From JABDIP01 sp965227455 (GTDB taxonomy: Bacteria; Pseudomonadota; Alphaproteobacteria; DSM-16000; Inquilinaceae): 64,000 bases of DNA. Each line of letters starts with the position of its first letter. Positions within the stretch are counted from its first letter, which is position 1. Below, piece by piece: positions 50,173 to 58,326 of this stretch. Under the pieces are notes generated by a model. The model did not search any database. It saw only the letters and a program-made list of their open reading frames with translations, and was not told where the DNA came from. A program made the translations under genes and the position numbers. The stretch is taken from positions 310,001 through 374,000 of the forward strand of contig OZ245752.1 of the NCBI GenBank assembly GCA_965227455.1, read 5' to 3'.

Positions 50173-51221
50173 GCGCGGGCGCGAGCCTGGAACAGCAGCG
50201 CCTCGATCTTCTGGCAGACCCGAACCACGCCCATGCCGTCGATCAGCTGGCGGCTGCGCGCGGCGTAGCCCTGGCGCCGCTCGGCATCGCCCATCAGCTT
50301 GGCGATCTCGGCGCCCAGCGGGATCTTGCCGGCATTGGCGGCCAGGTCCAGCACGACGCCGCAGCCCTGGGCGCCATAGACCTGGGCCGCCGGCCGCTGA
50401 TTGTCGGCGACGATCAGCGCGATGGTCGGCACGCCCATATAGGCCAGCTCCCACAGGGTCGATCCGGCGGCGCTGACGGCGATGTCGGCCGATGCCATGG
50501 CCGCGGCCATGTCGCCCACCGACTGACGCACCGCCACCCGATGGGGCGAGGCCTCTGCCGCCTTCTGGATCGCTTCGAGATGCGGGTTGCCGCTGCCGAC
50601 GATCACGCCGAGCTGGAAGTTGCCGGCCGGCAGTCCCTTGAAGGCGTTGATCACATGCGGTGTGACGCCGGCGGGGTCGGTGCCGCCCAGGGTGACCAGC
50701 ACCCGCTCTGCCGTTTCGCGGACCGGCGCATTGGACTGAACCCGGGTCCGGAACTCGCGGCGCAGCATCACGAAACGCGGTCCGCACAGCGCGTCCACAT
50801 GGCGAGGATAGAGGGTCTTGGCGGCATGGATGTTCTGGTTGACGATCGCCGCCGCCCGATACGGGCCGAGATCGCCATTATCGTCCAGCATCACCAGCGG
50901 AAAGCCTGCCCGTGCCAGCCCGTCCTGATAGGGGCCCGCGAATTTTGGCCCGTCCAGCACGATCAGCCCGGCATTGTGCCGCCGAGCCATGCCGGCGGTC
51001 TCGGTCACGTCCTCCCGGCCGCCCGGATCGACGGTGAACGTATCCAGCCGGAAACCGTCGGCGGCCAGCAGCTCGGCGGTGCCGGGCAGGGCCTCGGCCA
51101 TCACGAAGGTCACCCGGCCGCCGCGATCGACGAAACCCTGGGCCAGCGACCGGCAGCGGGACACATGACCGGCGCCAAGGGCCGGGCTGCTGTCGACGCG
51201 GATCAGGATCGAGCCGGCCAT
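50169..51221 (-). CDS. pseG: UDP-sugar hydrolase PseG
   Basis: PseG removes UDP from UDP-2,4-diacetamido-2,4,6-trideoxy-beta-L-altropyranose, step four of the pathway. The 350-residue GT-B-like protein has the N-terminal SSPALGAGHVSRCRSLAQGF with the catalytic His in GAGHV. The C-terminal nucleotide-binding part includes VTLGGTDPAGVT and SAAGSTLWELAYMGVPTIAL. It lies 21 bp after the FlmG-like gene and overlaps pseH. Confidence 0.92.
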   Translation of the reverse strand: MAGSILIRVDSSPALGAGHVSRCRSLAQGFVDRGGRVTFVMAEALPGTAELLAADGFRLDTFTVDPGGREDVTETAGMARRHNAGLIVLDGPKFAGPYQDGLARAGFPLVMLDDNGDLGPYRAAAIVNQNIHAAKTLYPRHVDALCGPRFVMLRREFRTRVQSNAPVRETAERVLVTLGGTDPAGVTPHVINAFKGLPAGNFQLGVIVGSGNPHLEAIQKAAEASPHRVAVRQSVGDMAAAMASADIAVSAAGSTLWELAYMGVPTIALIVADNQRPAAQVYGAQGCGVVLDLAANAGKIPLGAEIAKLMGDAERRQGYAARSRQLIDGMGVVRVCQKIEALLFQARARA

Positions 51222-51242
51222 GAAGAGGTCCCTTCCGGTGGA

Positions 51243-52880
51243 CTATCGGGTCTTGGCATCGGCGGCTTGATGGACGGCCTCCGCCAGGGTCGCCAGCACG
51301 CCGCGCCACGGGGCGTCGCCCTGACGGCTGAACAGGTGCATCGACCGGAACCACGGCATGCGGCCGGTGCCGAGATGGGTCCAGTCATCGGCCGGGCCGG
51401 GCACGAAGACCGGCACATCCAGGCCGCCGGCCAGGTTCGCAGCCAGCCCCGGCGGCACCACCATCAGGTCCAGATTGGCGATCAGGGCCGCCGCCTCGTC
51501 GGCATCGATCGTCGGGTCGATACCTTCCACGACGCTGACCCGGTCCTTCCAGGGCCCGTCGATGCCGTTCGGGAAATGCCGCGGCACGTCGCCGGCCAGC
51601 AGGATGAATTCCACATCGTCGCGGTTGAAGGCGTCCAGCAGGTCGCGCAGCGCCAGGAACTGCTCTTCGGCCAGGGGCGCGAAACCGTTCCACCACAGCC
51701 CGATCTTGAACGCGCTGTCCAGGCCGGCCAGCCGCTCGCGCCACAGCGAGTCCAGCTCCGGGTCCAGCTTCAGGAAGGCAGCGCCCTCCGGGAAGCTGTC
51801 GACGGTCGGCCGCAGGAAACGGGGAAGGCTGCCGAGCGCGCTGTAAACATCGATCGGCCCCAGCGGCTTGAGCCAATCATAGCGCTGGGCCACTGGCGGC
51901 CGTTGCTCCAGGGGCGGCTCCGCGTGCACGTCGACATTCGGAAACGAGCGGGCGAACAGGCTGGCCAAAGGTTCCTGGCATTCAACAATGCAGCGCTCGC
52001 AACCGTCGGCGAATTCCGGCAGGCAGGTCGCGAACATCACCTCGTCGGCAATGGTGCCCTCGCCGCAGAGGAACGCGGTCTGACCCGTCAAATCCTGGCC
52101 GTTCCATTGCGGCTGCAGATGCGCTCGGGCAGCGTCGGCCTTGTGGCGCCATTCCAGCCGCTTCCAGCCTTGCGCCAGATTGCCCTGGGCCAGATCGATG
52201 GTGGCGCGGCCGAGATGGATGCGCCAGTTCGACGGCCACAGCTCAAGCGCCTGCTCGAAGCGGGTGATGGCTTCGTCCAGCTCGCCGAGCCCCTTGTGGG
52301 CGACGGCGATGCGGGCGTGGGTCTCGGGCGCCGTCGGGTCGATGCGTTCGGCGCGCCGGAAGCTCTCCAGGGCGTCGGCGCAGCGTCCCAGGGACACCTG
52401 CAGATCGCCATAGGCCCACCAAAGATCGATCTGGCGCGGATGGGATTTGACGGCCCGTTCGAACAGGGCGATCGCGGCGTCGATCTCGCCGGCGCGGCCG
52501 AACAGATCGGCGAGGCCGACCGCCGCCTGGATATTGTCCGGGTCCTGGGCGAGGACGCCCTGATACAGGGTCACCGCGTCGCCGATCGCGCCCTGCTGCT
52601 TGGCGATCTGGGCAAGACCGGTCTGGGCCGGCCAGGCCTTCGGGTCCTGCTCCAGCACCTGGCTGAAGGCGGCGATGGCTTCGTCATAACGATGCAGCGC
52701 CGTCAGCATCTCGCCGATATTGCAGGTGATGGCAGTGTTGTCGGGGTCGAGGAGGGCGGCCTCCCGGAGCCGTTCCAGGGCCCGGTCGAATTGCTTGCGC
52801 TCGATCAGCTGGCGGGCCTGGTCGAGCACCGGGGCGGCTGCGGCGGCGGGGTCTTGCTTGGTGTTCGGGGCGGTCGTCAC
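51243..52880 (-). CDS. TPR-glycosyltransferase, FlmG-like (copy 2)
   Basis: This 545-residue protein has about seven TPRs (about 20-230) followed by a GT-B-like domain (about 250-540). It parallels copy 1 (PQWNGQDLTGQ, CGEGTIADEVMFATCLPEF, IGLWWNGFAPL). The GLGDE motif of copy 1 is here TIADE, so substrate contacts may differ. It heads the unit with pseG and pseH. By analogy with Caulobacter FlmG it is a candidate flagellin pseudaminyltransferase. Which of the two copies acts on flagellin is not decidable here. Confidence 0.78.
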   Translation of the reverse strand: MTTAPNTKQDPAAAAAPVLDQARQLIERKQFDRALERLREAALLDPDNTAITCNIGEMLTALHRYDEAIAAFSQVLEQDPKAWPAQTGLAQIAKQQGAIGDAVTLYQGVLAQDPDNIQAAVGLADLFGRAGEIDAAIALFERAVKSHPRQIDLWWAYGDLQVSLGRCADALESFRRAERIDPTAPETHARIAVAHKGLGELDEAITRFEQALELWPSNWRIHLGRATIDLAQGNLAQGWKRLEWRHKADAARAHLQPQWNGQDLTGQTAFLCGEGTIADEVMFATCLPEFADGCERCIVECQEPLASLFARSFPNVDVHAEPPLEQRPPVAQRYDWLKPLGPIDVYSALGSLPRFLRPTVDSFPEGAAFLKLDPELDSLWRERLAGLDSAFKIGLWWNGFAPLAEEQFLALRDLLDAFNRDDVEFILLAGDVPRHFPNGIDGPWKDRVSVVEGIDPTIDADEAAALIANLDLMVVPPGLAANLAGGLDVPVFVPGPADDWTHLGTGRMPWFRSMHLFSRQGDAPWRGVLATLAEAVHQAADAKTR

Positions 52881-52940
52881 GGCGTGTCCGGCCTTTCTCG
52901 GCGGGCGTTAACCATAAGCGTCCATTCAACCCGGGAAGGA

Positions 52941-52957
52941 TTGACGGCCGGTTAACC
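52941..52957. promoter_or_regulatory. CtrA-type box between the FlmG-like and pseB genes
   Basis: TTGA-N7-TTAACC lies 61-77 bp upstream of the FlmG-like gene (reverse) and about 154 bp upstream of pseB (forward). One half-site base differs from TTAA. A further TTAACCAT word lies at 52908-52915. Confidence 0.45.
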
Positions 52958-53033
52958 CGCTGGCGGCCCTCTGCGCCGCGGTTGCGCCCGATCCGTTGGT
53001 CCACGCGCATAACTGGTCGGCGATACAACCGAA

Positions 53034-53050
53034 TTTTGCTTTTGTTAACC
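53034..53050 (+). promoter_or_regulatory. CtrA-type box upstream of pseB
   Basis: TTTT-N7-TTAACC ends 60 bp before the pseB start. From GAATTT through GGTG (53031-53070) it matches the element at 45207-45246 at 27 of 40 positions with no gaps, including 11 consecutive bases. Confidence 0.5.
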
Positions 53051-53110
53051 AAACTGGCGTTGAGTGGGTGTGTCTGGACCCACGAGATCGCGTCAGGACA
53101 CGCCCCAGGT

Positions 53111-54172
53111 ATGAACCGTCTCCAATCGCTTGCGCCGGTGGACGAGGCCGAGGACAGGACCGACTCCGGCTTCAACCTCGACGGCAAATCCGTGCTGGTC
53201 ACCGGCGCCACCGGATCCTTCGGCCAGATGTTCTGCCGGCTGGTCTTGGAGCGCTATCGCCCGCGCCGGCTGATCGTCTTCTCCCGCGACGAGTTGAAGC
53301 AGTTCGACATGCAGCAGACGCTGTCGACCCGGGAGCATGGCTGCCTGCGCTATTTCATCGGCGATGTGCGCGACACCGACCGGCTGGACATGGCCATGCG
53401 CGATGTCGACGTGGTTGTGCATGCCGCCGCGATCAAGCAGATCCCGGCGGCCGAGTACAATCCGTTCGAATGCATCCGCACCAATGTGATGGGGGCGGAG
53501 AACGTGGTGCGGGCAGCGATCCGCAACAACGTGTCCCGGGTCATCGCGCTGTCCACCGACAAGGCAGCCAGCCCGATCAACCTCTACGGCGCCTCCAAGC
53601 TGGCATCGGACAAGATCTTCGTCGCCGCCAACAACCTGGCAGGCGAGAACGGCCCGGTGCTGAGCGTGGTGCGCTACGGCAATGTGGTCGGTTCCCGCGG
53701 CAGTGTGATTCCGCTGTTCGAGCGACTGATCGCCGGCGGCGAGACCAGCCTGCCGATCACCGACGACCGCATGACCCGGTTCTGGATCACCCTGCGCCAG
53801 GGCGCGGAATTCGTTCTGTCCTCGCTGAAGATGATGGGCGGCGGCGAAATCTTCGTGCCCAAGCTGCCCAGCATGCGCATCACCGATCTCGCCAGATCCA
53901 TGGCCCCGGACCTGCCGCAATCCATCGTCGGCATCCGGCCGGGCGAGAAGCTGCACGAGGTCATGATCACCGAGGACGACGCCCGCTCCACGGTGGAGCT
54001 GGACGACCGCTACGTCATCCAGCCGCAATTCGACTATTGGCGCGACCGCGAACAGGCCTCCCATCTGGGCGGCCAGCCGGTCCCGGAAGGCTTCCGCTAT
54101 TCCAGCGAAAGCAACGACACCTGGTTGGACGAAACCAGCCTGGCGCAGCTGCTCCAGGAACCGCGCTGTTGA
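53111..54172 (+). CDS. pseB: UDP-GlcNAc 4,6-dehydratase (inverting) PseB
   Basis: PseB starts pseudaminic acid synthesis by dehydrating and C5-inverting UDP-GlcNAc. The 353-residue SDR protein has the NADP motif VTGATGSFGQMF, the PseB-type HAAAIKQIPAAEYNPFECI and the catalytic STDKAASPINLYGASKLASD with the YxxxK pair. The ATG at 53111 leaves a 25-residue N-terminal extension before the Rossmann fold, a little longer than usual. In Caulobacter the equivalent is FlmA. It is convergent with pseI. Confidence 0.95.
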   Translation: MNRLQSLAPVDEAEDRTDSGFNLDGKSVLVTGATGSFGQMFCRLVLERYRPRRLIVFSRDELKQFDMQQTLSTREHGCLRYFIGDVRDTDRLDMAMRDVDVVVHAAAIKQIPAAEYNPFECIRTNVMGAENVVRAAIRNNVSRVIALSTDKAASPINLYGASKLASDKIFVAANNLAGENGPVLSVVRYGNVVGSRGSVIPLFERLIAGGETSLPITDDRMTRFWITLRQGAEFVLSSLKMMGGGEIFVPKLPSMRITDLARSMAPDLPQSIVGIRPGEKLHEVMITEDDARSTVELDDRYVIQPQFDYWRDREQASHLGGQPVPEGFRYSSESNDTWLDETSLAQLLQEPRC

Positions 54173-54197
54173 ACCGCTGACCTGAGTCCCGCCGGCT

Positions 54198-54347
54198 CAG
54201 CGCTTCCCCCTCACCCTCCCACGCTAACGCGCGGGTCCCGCCCTCTCCCCCGGGAGAGGGGTCGTCGATGCGGCTTTTGGTTCCCCTCTCCGGGGGGAGA
54301 GGGAGGGACCCGCGGCGAAGCCGTGGGAGGGTGAGGGGGAAGCGCTG
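54198..54347. repeat. Imperfect 150-bp inverted repeat between pseB and pseI
   Basis: Arms at 54198-54261 and 54283-54347 are close reverse complements (CAGCGCTTCCCCCTCACCCT at the outer ends) around a 21-bp spacer. Mismatches cluster in the middle of the arms. The element fills the gap between convergent pseB and pseI and probably stops transcription from both. Confidence 0.85.
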
Positions 54348-54349
54348 CG

Positions 54350-55408
54350 CTATCCGTCCAGAAGGTCCCAATCCAACGGCGTTCCCCGCGGGATGTCCTT
54401 GCCCGCCGCCTTGCCGAGAAGGGAAGGGAGGTGCTTCGGCGCCAGGCCGTGGCCGGGGCGGATGGAGCGGATGTTGTCTTCGGTCAGGGCTTCGCCGGCC
54501 TTGATGTCGGCGACGGCGTAGAGGGATCGGCGCACGGAGATGTTGCCGCGCTCGCTGCCCTTCAAGGTGTAGTCGACCTGGCCGATGGCGGCATGGGCGG
54601 TGCGGACGCCGTCGACCATCGCCTTCAGCTCCTCCGGCTCCAGCGAGAAGGCGGCGTCGGGGCCGCCATCGGCGCGGGCCAGGGTGACGTGCTTTTCGAT
54701 CAGCGATGCGCCCAGCGCCACCGCCGCCACCGGCACGGCGATGCCCAGCGTGTGGTCGGAGAGGCCGGAGACGACTCCGAATTCCTGGGCGAGATGTGGG
54801 ATGGTGGCGAGGTTGCAATCCTCCGGCGGGGCCGGGTAGCCGCTGACGCAATGCAGCAGGGCGAGCTGGTCGCATCCGGCCTCGCGGGCGGCGGCGACCG
54901 CTTCGCCGATTTCCGACAGGTTGGCCATGCCGGTCGACAGGATCAGCGGCTTGCCGGTGGACGCCACCTTGCGGACCAGCGGCAGGTCGACGATCTCGAA
55001 GCTGGCGATCTTGTAAGCCGGCGCGTCGAGCGATTGCAGGAAGTCCACGGCCGTCGGATCGAAGGGCGTACTGAACACCGCCAGCCCGAGTTCGGCGCCG
55101 ATGGCGAAGAGGTCGGAATGGAACTCCCAGGGGGTGTGGGCCTCCTGGTAGAGGTCGTACAAGGTGCGCCCGTTCCAGAGGCCGCCATTGAGTCGGAACT
55201 CCGGTCTGTCGCAATCGATGGTCAGCGTGTCGGCGGTGTAGGTCTGCAGCTTGACCGCGTCGGCGCCGGCCTCTTTTGCGGCCGTCATGATCGCCCGGGC
55301 GCGCTCCAGATCGCCGCCGTGATTGGCCGACAATTCGGCGATAACATAGGGCGGATGGCCCGGCCCGATCTGCCGGCCGGCGATTGCGAAGAGTGTCTCA
55401 GGGGGCAT
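54350..55408 (-). CDS. pseI: Pseudaminic acid synthase PseI
   Basis: PseI condenses the trideoxy-altropyranose sugar with phosphoenolpyruvate to give pseudaminic acid. The 352-residue protein has the NeuB-type barrel: VIAELSANHGGDLERARAIM, KLQTYTADTLTIDCD and FSTPFDPTAVDFLQ. A C-terminal SAF antifreeze-like domain (about 292-350, RRSLYAVADIKAGE ... IRSIRPGHGL) follows. The TLTIDCDRPEF segment is typical of PseI over NeuB. It stands alone on the minus strand; its upstream gap is unusually A+T-rich and has no CtrA-type box. Confidence 0.94.
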   Translation of the reverse strand: MPPETLFAIAGRQIGPGHPPYVIAELSANHGGDLERARAIMTAAKEAGADAVKLQTYTADTLTIDCDRPEFRLNGGLWNGRTLYDLYQEAHTPWEFHSDLFAIGAELGLAVFSTPFDPTAVDFLQSLDAPAYKIASFEIVDLPLVRKVASTGKPLILSTGMANLSEIGEAVAAAREAGCDQLALLHCVSGYPAPPEDCNLATIPHLAQEFGVVSGLSDHTLGIAVPVAAVALGASLIEKHVTLARADGGPDAAFSLEPEELKAMVDGVRTAHAAIGQVDYTLKGSERGNISVRRSLYAVADIKAGEALTEDNIRSIRPGHGLAPKHLPSLLGKAAGKDIPRGTPLDWDLLDG

Positions 55409-55592
55409 AAGGGGCTCTCACCTTCGGCGGCTGGAACTCTCTGAATGCACGATGATGTTTCATCAAGACAGAGATCGGTACCCACAGGAAATTATGAACT
55501 CTACTAGTAAGTTATGCTGGGTTCCAAAGGTGAGTCCGCAGATATTTTGGGTACCATATTGCCTTCGGATTCGACGTTCCGACCGGTCCTGA
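55409..55592. other. A+T-rich gap between pseI and pseF
   Basis: This 184-bp stretch, especially 55451-55565, is clearly poorer in G+C than its neighbours. It carries two GGTACC words (55478-55483 and 55548-55553). I see no gene, terminator or known box. It must contain the pseI promoter. A recombination scar or imported DNA is possible. Confidence 0.4.
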
Positions 55593-56363
55593 TCATCCGG
55601 CCTGGAACCGCTTGTCCTCCGACTGGGACTTCTTCAGCCCAGCCCATCGGTCCTGGCCTGCATTGATATCGGCCAGCTCCGGATTGGCCTGGCTGACCCG
55701 CAACGTCTCGCGCCACGACCAGCCCTCCCGCCCCTGCGGCAGCCGGAGAAAAATCTCCGACAGAAAGTTCAGATCGTCGGGCGTGTCGAGGGTCCAGCGA
55801 TGCCAGGCCAGGTTCGATTCCGGGCAGGGCAGATTGGCCGTTCTGGTGCGTCGGTGATTGCGGATGAACTGGGTCACGTGCTCGCGGTGCGACGGCAGGG
55901 TCGCCAGCCGGGCGGACCGGTGCAGCCAGTCCGCTCCCAGCACCTCGCAGTCCAGACCATGCGGCCAGCTCGGCGGATCGGTATTGCAGACATAGTCGGC
56001 GCCGCTGTCATGGAACAGCCTGAGCACCTGTCCGCAGACCTCGGGATCGATCAGCGGACAGTCGCTGGTCACCCGCATCACGATGTCGGCGCCGAGATCC
56101 ATGGCGGCGCGGTGATAGCGGTCCAGCACGTCCTGTTCGGAGCCGCGAAAGGTTGCGGCACCGGCACGCTTCGCCTCCGCCGCCAGCACCTCGCAGGCCG
56201 GGTCGTCGGGTAGGGCGCAGCACACGGCGTCGATGCCCGGGATGGCGGCGCAGCGGGTCAGCACATGGTTCAGCACGGTCTCGCCGGCGAGCCGGCACAG
56301 CACCTTGTCGGGCAGCCGGGTCGACGCCCGCCGCGCCTGCACGATGACGACGGCGGAGCTCAC
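55593..56363 (-). CDS. pseF: CMP-pseudaminic acid cytidylyltransferase PseF (SpsF-type)
   Basis: PseF activates pseudaminic acid with CTP. The 256-residue protein is of the SpsF-type nucleotidyltransferase family: VVIVQARRASTRLPDKVLCR, RGSEQDVLDRYHRAA and MRVTSDCPLIDPEVC. I prefer the GTG at 56363, whose GTGA overlaps the pseC stop, over an ATG six codons upstream. It completes the six-enzyme pathway. SpsF-type proteins can use other nucleotides, so CTP specificity comes from context. Confidence 0.85.
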   Translation of the reverse strand: MSSAVVIVQARRASTRLPDKVLCRLAGETVLNHVLTRCAAIPGIDAVCCALPDDPACEVLAAEAKRAGAATFRGSEQDVLDRYHRAAMDLGADIVMRVTSDCPLIDPEVCGQVLRLFHDSGADYVCNTDPPSWPHGLDCEVLGADWLHRSARLATLPSHREHVTQFIRNHRRTRTANLPCPESNLAWHRWTLDTPDDLNFLSEIFLRLPQGREGWSWRETLRVSQANPELADINAGQDRWAGLKKSQSEDKRFQAG

Positions 56364-57598
56364 GGCGTGAGCTCCAGGCACTCGGCCAGCGCCTCGACCA
56401 CCAGCGCGGTATCCGCATCCTTCATTCCGGGGAACAGCGGCAGAGACAGGCAGGACCGGTAATAGGCTTCGGCGCCGGGCAGGGCCAAGGCGCCGTACCG
56501 CTCCCGGTAATAGGGCTGCAGATGCACCGGCAGGTAATGCACCTGGGTGCCGATGCCACGCTCCGCCAGTTTCCGCATGAGGTCGGCCCGGTCGATCGGG
56601 GCCGCATCGAAATCGATCAGCACCGGATAGAGATGCCAGGCCGGCCGCCCGCCCGGCCGGCGACCGATCGGCCGCACCATGGGGGCAAGCGCAGCGAGAT
56701 GGGTGTCGTATTGCTCCACCAGGGCCCGGCGGCGGCCGACGAACTGGCCCAGCTTGCCGAGCTGGCTCGTGCCCAGGGCGCAGTGGATGTCGCTCAGCCG
56801 GTAGTTCAGCCCCGGCTCCGGCATCTCATAGTACCAGGGGTTGGCGGCGCCGGCGGCGGTGCTGGCAAGGTCTTCGGATGCGAACCGGTTCGCGTCGTGC
56901 ACCATGCCATGGCAGCGCAGCCGCGCCATGCGCTCGGCCAAGGCCGGGTCGTTGGTGGTCGCCGCACCGCCTTCGCCGCAGGCGATCGCCTTTACCGGGT
57001 GGAACGAGAAGGTGGTCAGGTCGGAAAAGCGGCAGGCGCCGACCGCGGTCACGCCGCCGGCGCCGTCATCCATCCAGCCGCCCAGCGCATGGCTGCCGTC
57101 CTCCACCACCGCCAGCTTGGCCTTACGCGCCACATCCGCGATCTCCGCCATGGCGCAGGCCGGGCCGTTCAGGTGCACGGGAAAGACCGCCTTCAGGGAT
57201 TTGTCCTTGGCTCCCGCGATGGCGGCGTCGAGATCCTCCGGGCGCATCTGCCCGGTCTCCGGATCGACATCGGCGAAGACGATGTCCGCCCCTGTCAGAT
57301 GGGGCGCGTTGGCCGTCGCCAGGAAGGTCACGGTCGGGACCACGACGGCGTCGCCCGGGCCGATCTCCAGAGCGAGGGAGGCAAGATGCAAGGCCGCCGT
57401 GCCGTTGGCACAGGCCACGGCATGCTCGGCGCCGGTACGGTCGGCCAGCGCCGACTCGAATTCGCCGACCGCGGGCCCCGTGGTCAGCCGGTCGCTGCGC
57501 AGCACGGCGACGACGCGGTCGATGTCGTCCTGGTCGATGGTGTGTCGGCCGTAGGGGAGGGCCGGCTTGGCGGCGGAGATGGGGGTGTTGTCGGGCAT
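56360..57598 (-). CDS. pseC: UDP-sugar aminotransferase PseC
   Basis: PseC transaminates the PseB product to UDP-4-amino-4,6-dideoxy-beta-L-AltNAc. The 412-residue PLP protein of the DegT/DnrJ/EryC1 family has LPYGRHTIDQDDIDRVVAVL, the cofactor region ACANGTAALHLASLAL, the aspartate segment VVEDGSHALGG and the Schiff-base lysine in FSFHPVKAIACGEGG. It overlaps pseF by four bases. A CtrA-type box lies 29-46 bp upstream. In Caulobacter the equivalent is FlmB. Confidence 0.94.
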   Translation of the reverse strand: MPDNTPISAAKPALPYGRHTIDQDDIDRVVAVLRSDRLTTGPAVGEFESALADRTGAEHAVACANGTAALHLASLALEIGPGDAVVVPTVTFLATANAPHLTGADIVFADVDPETGQMRPEDLDAAIAGAKDKSLKAVFPVHLNGPACAMAEIADVARKAKLAVVEDGSHALGGWMDDGAGGVTAVGACRFSDLTTFSFHPVKAIACGEGGAATTNDPALAERMARLRCHGMVHDANRFASEDLASTAAGAANPWYYEMPEPGLNYRLSDIHCALGTSQLGKLGQFVGRRRALVEQYDTHLAALAPMVRPIGRRPGGRPAWHLYPVLIDFDAAPIDRADLMRKLAERGIGTQVHYLPVHLQPYYRERYGALALPGAEAYYRSCLSLPLFPGMKDADTALVVEALAECLELTP

Positions 57599-57627
57599 CG
57601 CTTGAGCCCGCGATTGTCCTCCGGTTT

Positions 57628-57644
57628 GGTTATCGCATCCTTAA
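57628..57644 (-). promoter_or_regulatory. CtrA-type box upstream of pseC-pseF
   Basis: On the minus strand the sequence is TTAA-N7-ATAACC, one mismatch from TTAA-N7-TTAACC. It is followed by AAACC as the 45.2 and 53.0 kb boxes are followed by AAACT. It lies only 30 bp from the pseC start, closer than the others. Confidence 0.45.
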
Positions 57645-57655
57645 GACGGGTATCG

Positions 57656-57689
57656 GAGGTTGTGGGTTCGAAGCCCGCCCGCGGCACGA
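57656..57689 (+). other. tRNA T-arm-like fragment
   Basis: GTGGG (57662-57666), loop TTCGAAG and CCCGC (57674-57678) fold as a T-arm. The following CCGCGGCA looks like a 3' acceptor strand, and CGA stands where CCA would be. No matching 5' acceptor, D-arm or anticodon arm can be folded upstream. It may be a tRNA 3' remnant at the edge of the glycan island, or chance. Confidence 0.25.
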
Positions 57690-57718
57690 AAACGGGCGCG
57701 GTCCGAAGGCCGCGCCCG
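57689..57718 (-). terminator. Rho-independent terminator after fliW
   Basis: CGGGCGCGG (57693-57701) pairs with CCGCGCCCG (57710-57718) around an 8-nt loop. On the minus strand it is followed by TTTTCG. It lies 28 bp past the fliW stop and ends the flgI-to-fliW run. Confidence 0.75.
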
Positions 57719-57745
57719 CTGTCCGGTTCCGCCGCGCCCGGCCGG

Positions 57746-58264
57746 TTAGTTCAACTTATGGCGCAGCGGGTATTTATCGTCCGACAGGACATGCTGGTAG
57801 GCGACGCAGTTCTCGGTGTCGACCAGCAGCGGCGCCCGCAGGTTGGCGGTCAGCTCCACCGACGACTCGTTCTTGCGCGCGGTGACGATCAGCAGGATCG
57901 CCAGATCCTTAAGGTCGAATTCGTACTGCTCGGCGGCGCGGGCGATGTCGTCGGGCTCAAAGCCGCTATTCTCCAGGCCGACCGGGACCACGTAGAACCC
58001 GATGCCGGGCTCTTCAACGCTCTGCAGCAGCTTAAACCGCTCGGTGCCCTCATGGGGCATGTTCAGGATGGCGTAGTCCAGCAGCTGGCCGAAGCCGATC
58101 AGGCCCTTGGGGAAAGAGACAATTTTGTCCCGTTCCACCTCATAGGTGCCATATCGAGTATCGATCATGATCGTCTTGGGCTCATCCATGGATGCAGCCC
58201 CCTCGATCGGATCCGGTTTGGCCATTGAGGGCTCGCTAACCGCTTCGGTATTGAAGTCGAGCAT
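57746..58264 (-). CDS. fliW: Flagellar assembly factor FliW
   Basis: FliW binds flagellin and, where CsrA is present, titrates CsrA to couple flagellin synthesis to secretion. The 172-residue protein has the FliW pattern TRYGTYEVERDKIVSFPKGL followed by IGFGQLLDYAIL, and NLRAPLLVDTENCVAYQHVL near the end. A 30-residue acidic extension precedes the domain. The start is supported by GGAGG eight bases upstream. csrA is not in the window. It follows flgL by 62 bp. Confidence 0.93.
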   Translation of the reverse strand: MLDFNTEAVSEPSMAKPDPIEGAASMDEPKTIMIDTRYGTYEVERDKIVSFPKGLIGFGQLLDYAILNMPHEGTERFKLLQSVEEPGIGFYVVPVGLENSGFEPDDIARAAEQYEFDLKDLAILLIVTARKNESSVELTANLRAPLLVDTENCVAYQHVLSDDKYPLRHKLN

Positions 58265-58326
58265 TTATAGGTCCTCCACCTTTCAACAGGGTTAACACGG
58301 CCCTACCTGGCGTGATGGGTGATCGG

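Noticed and set aside
57617..57692. Complete tRNA gene
   Set aside because: Only the T-arm folds. The stretch upstream gives no paired acceptor, D-arm or anticodon stem at standard spacing, and CCA is not encoded.
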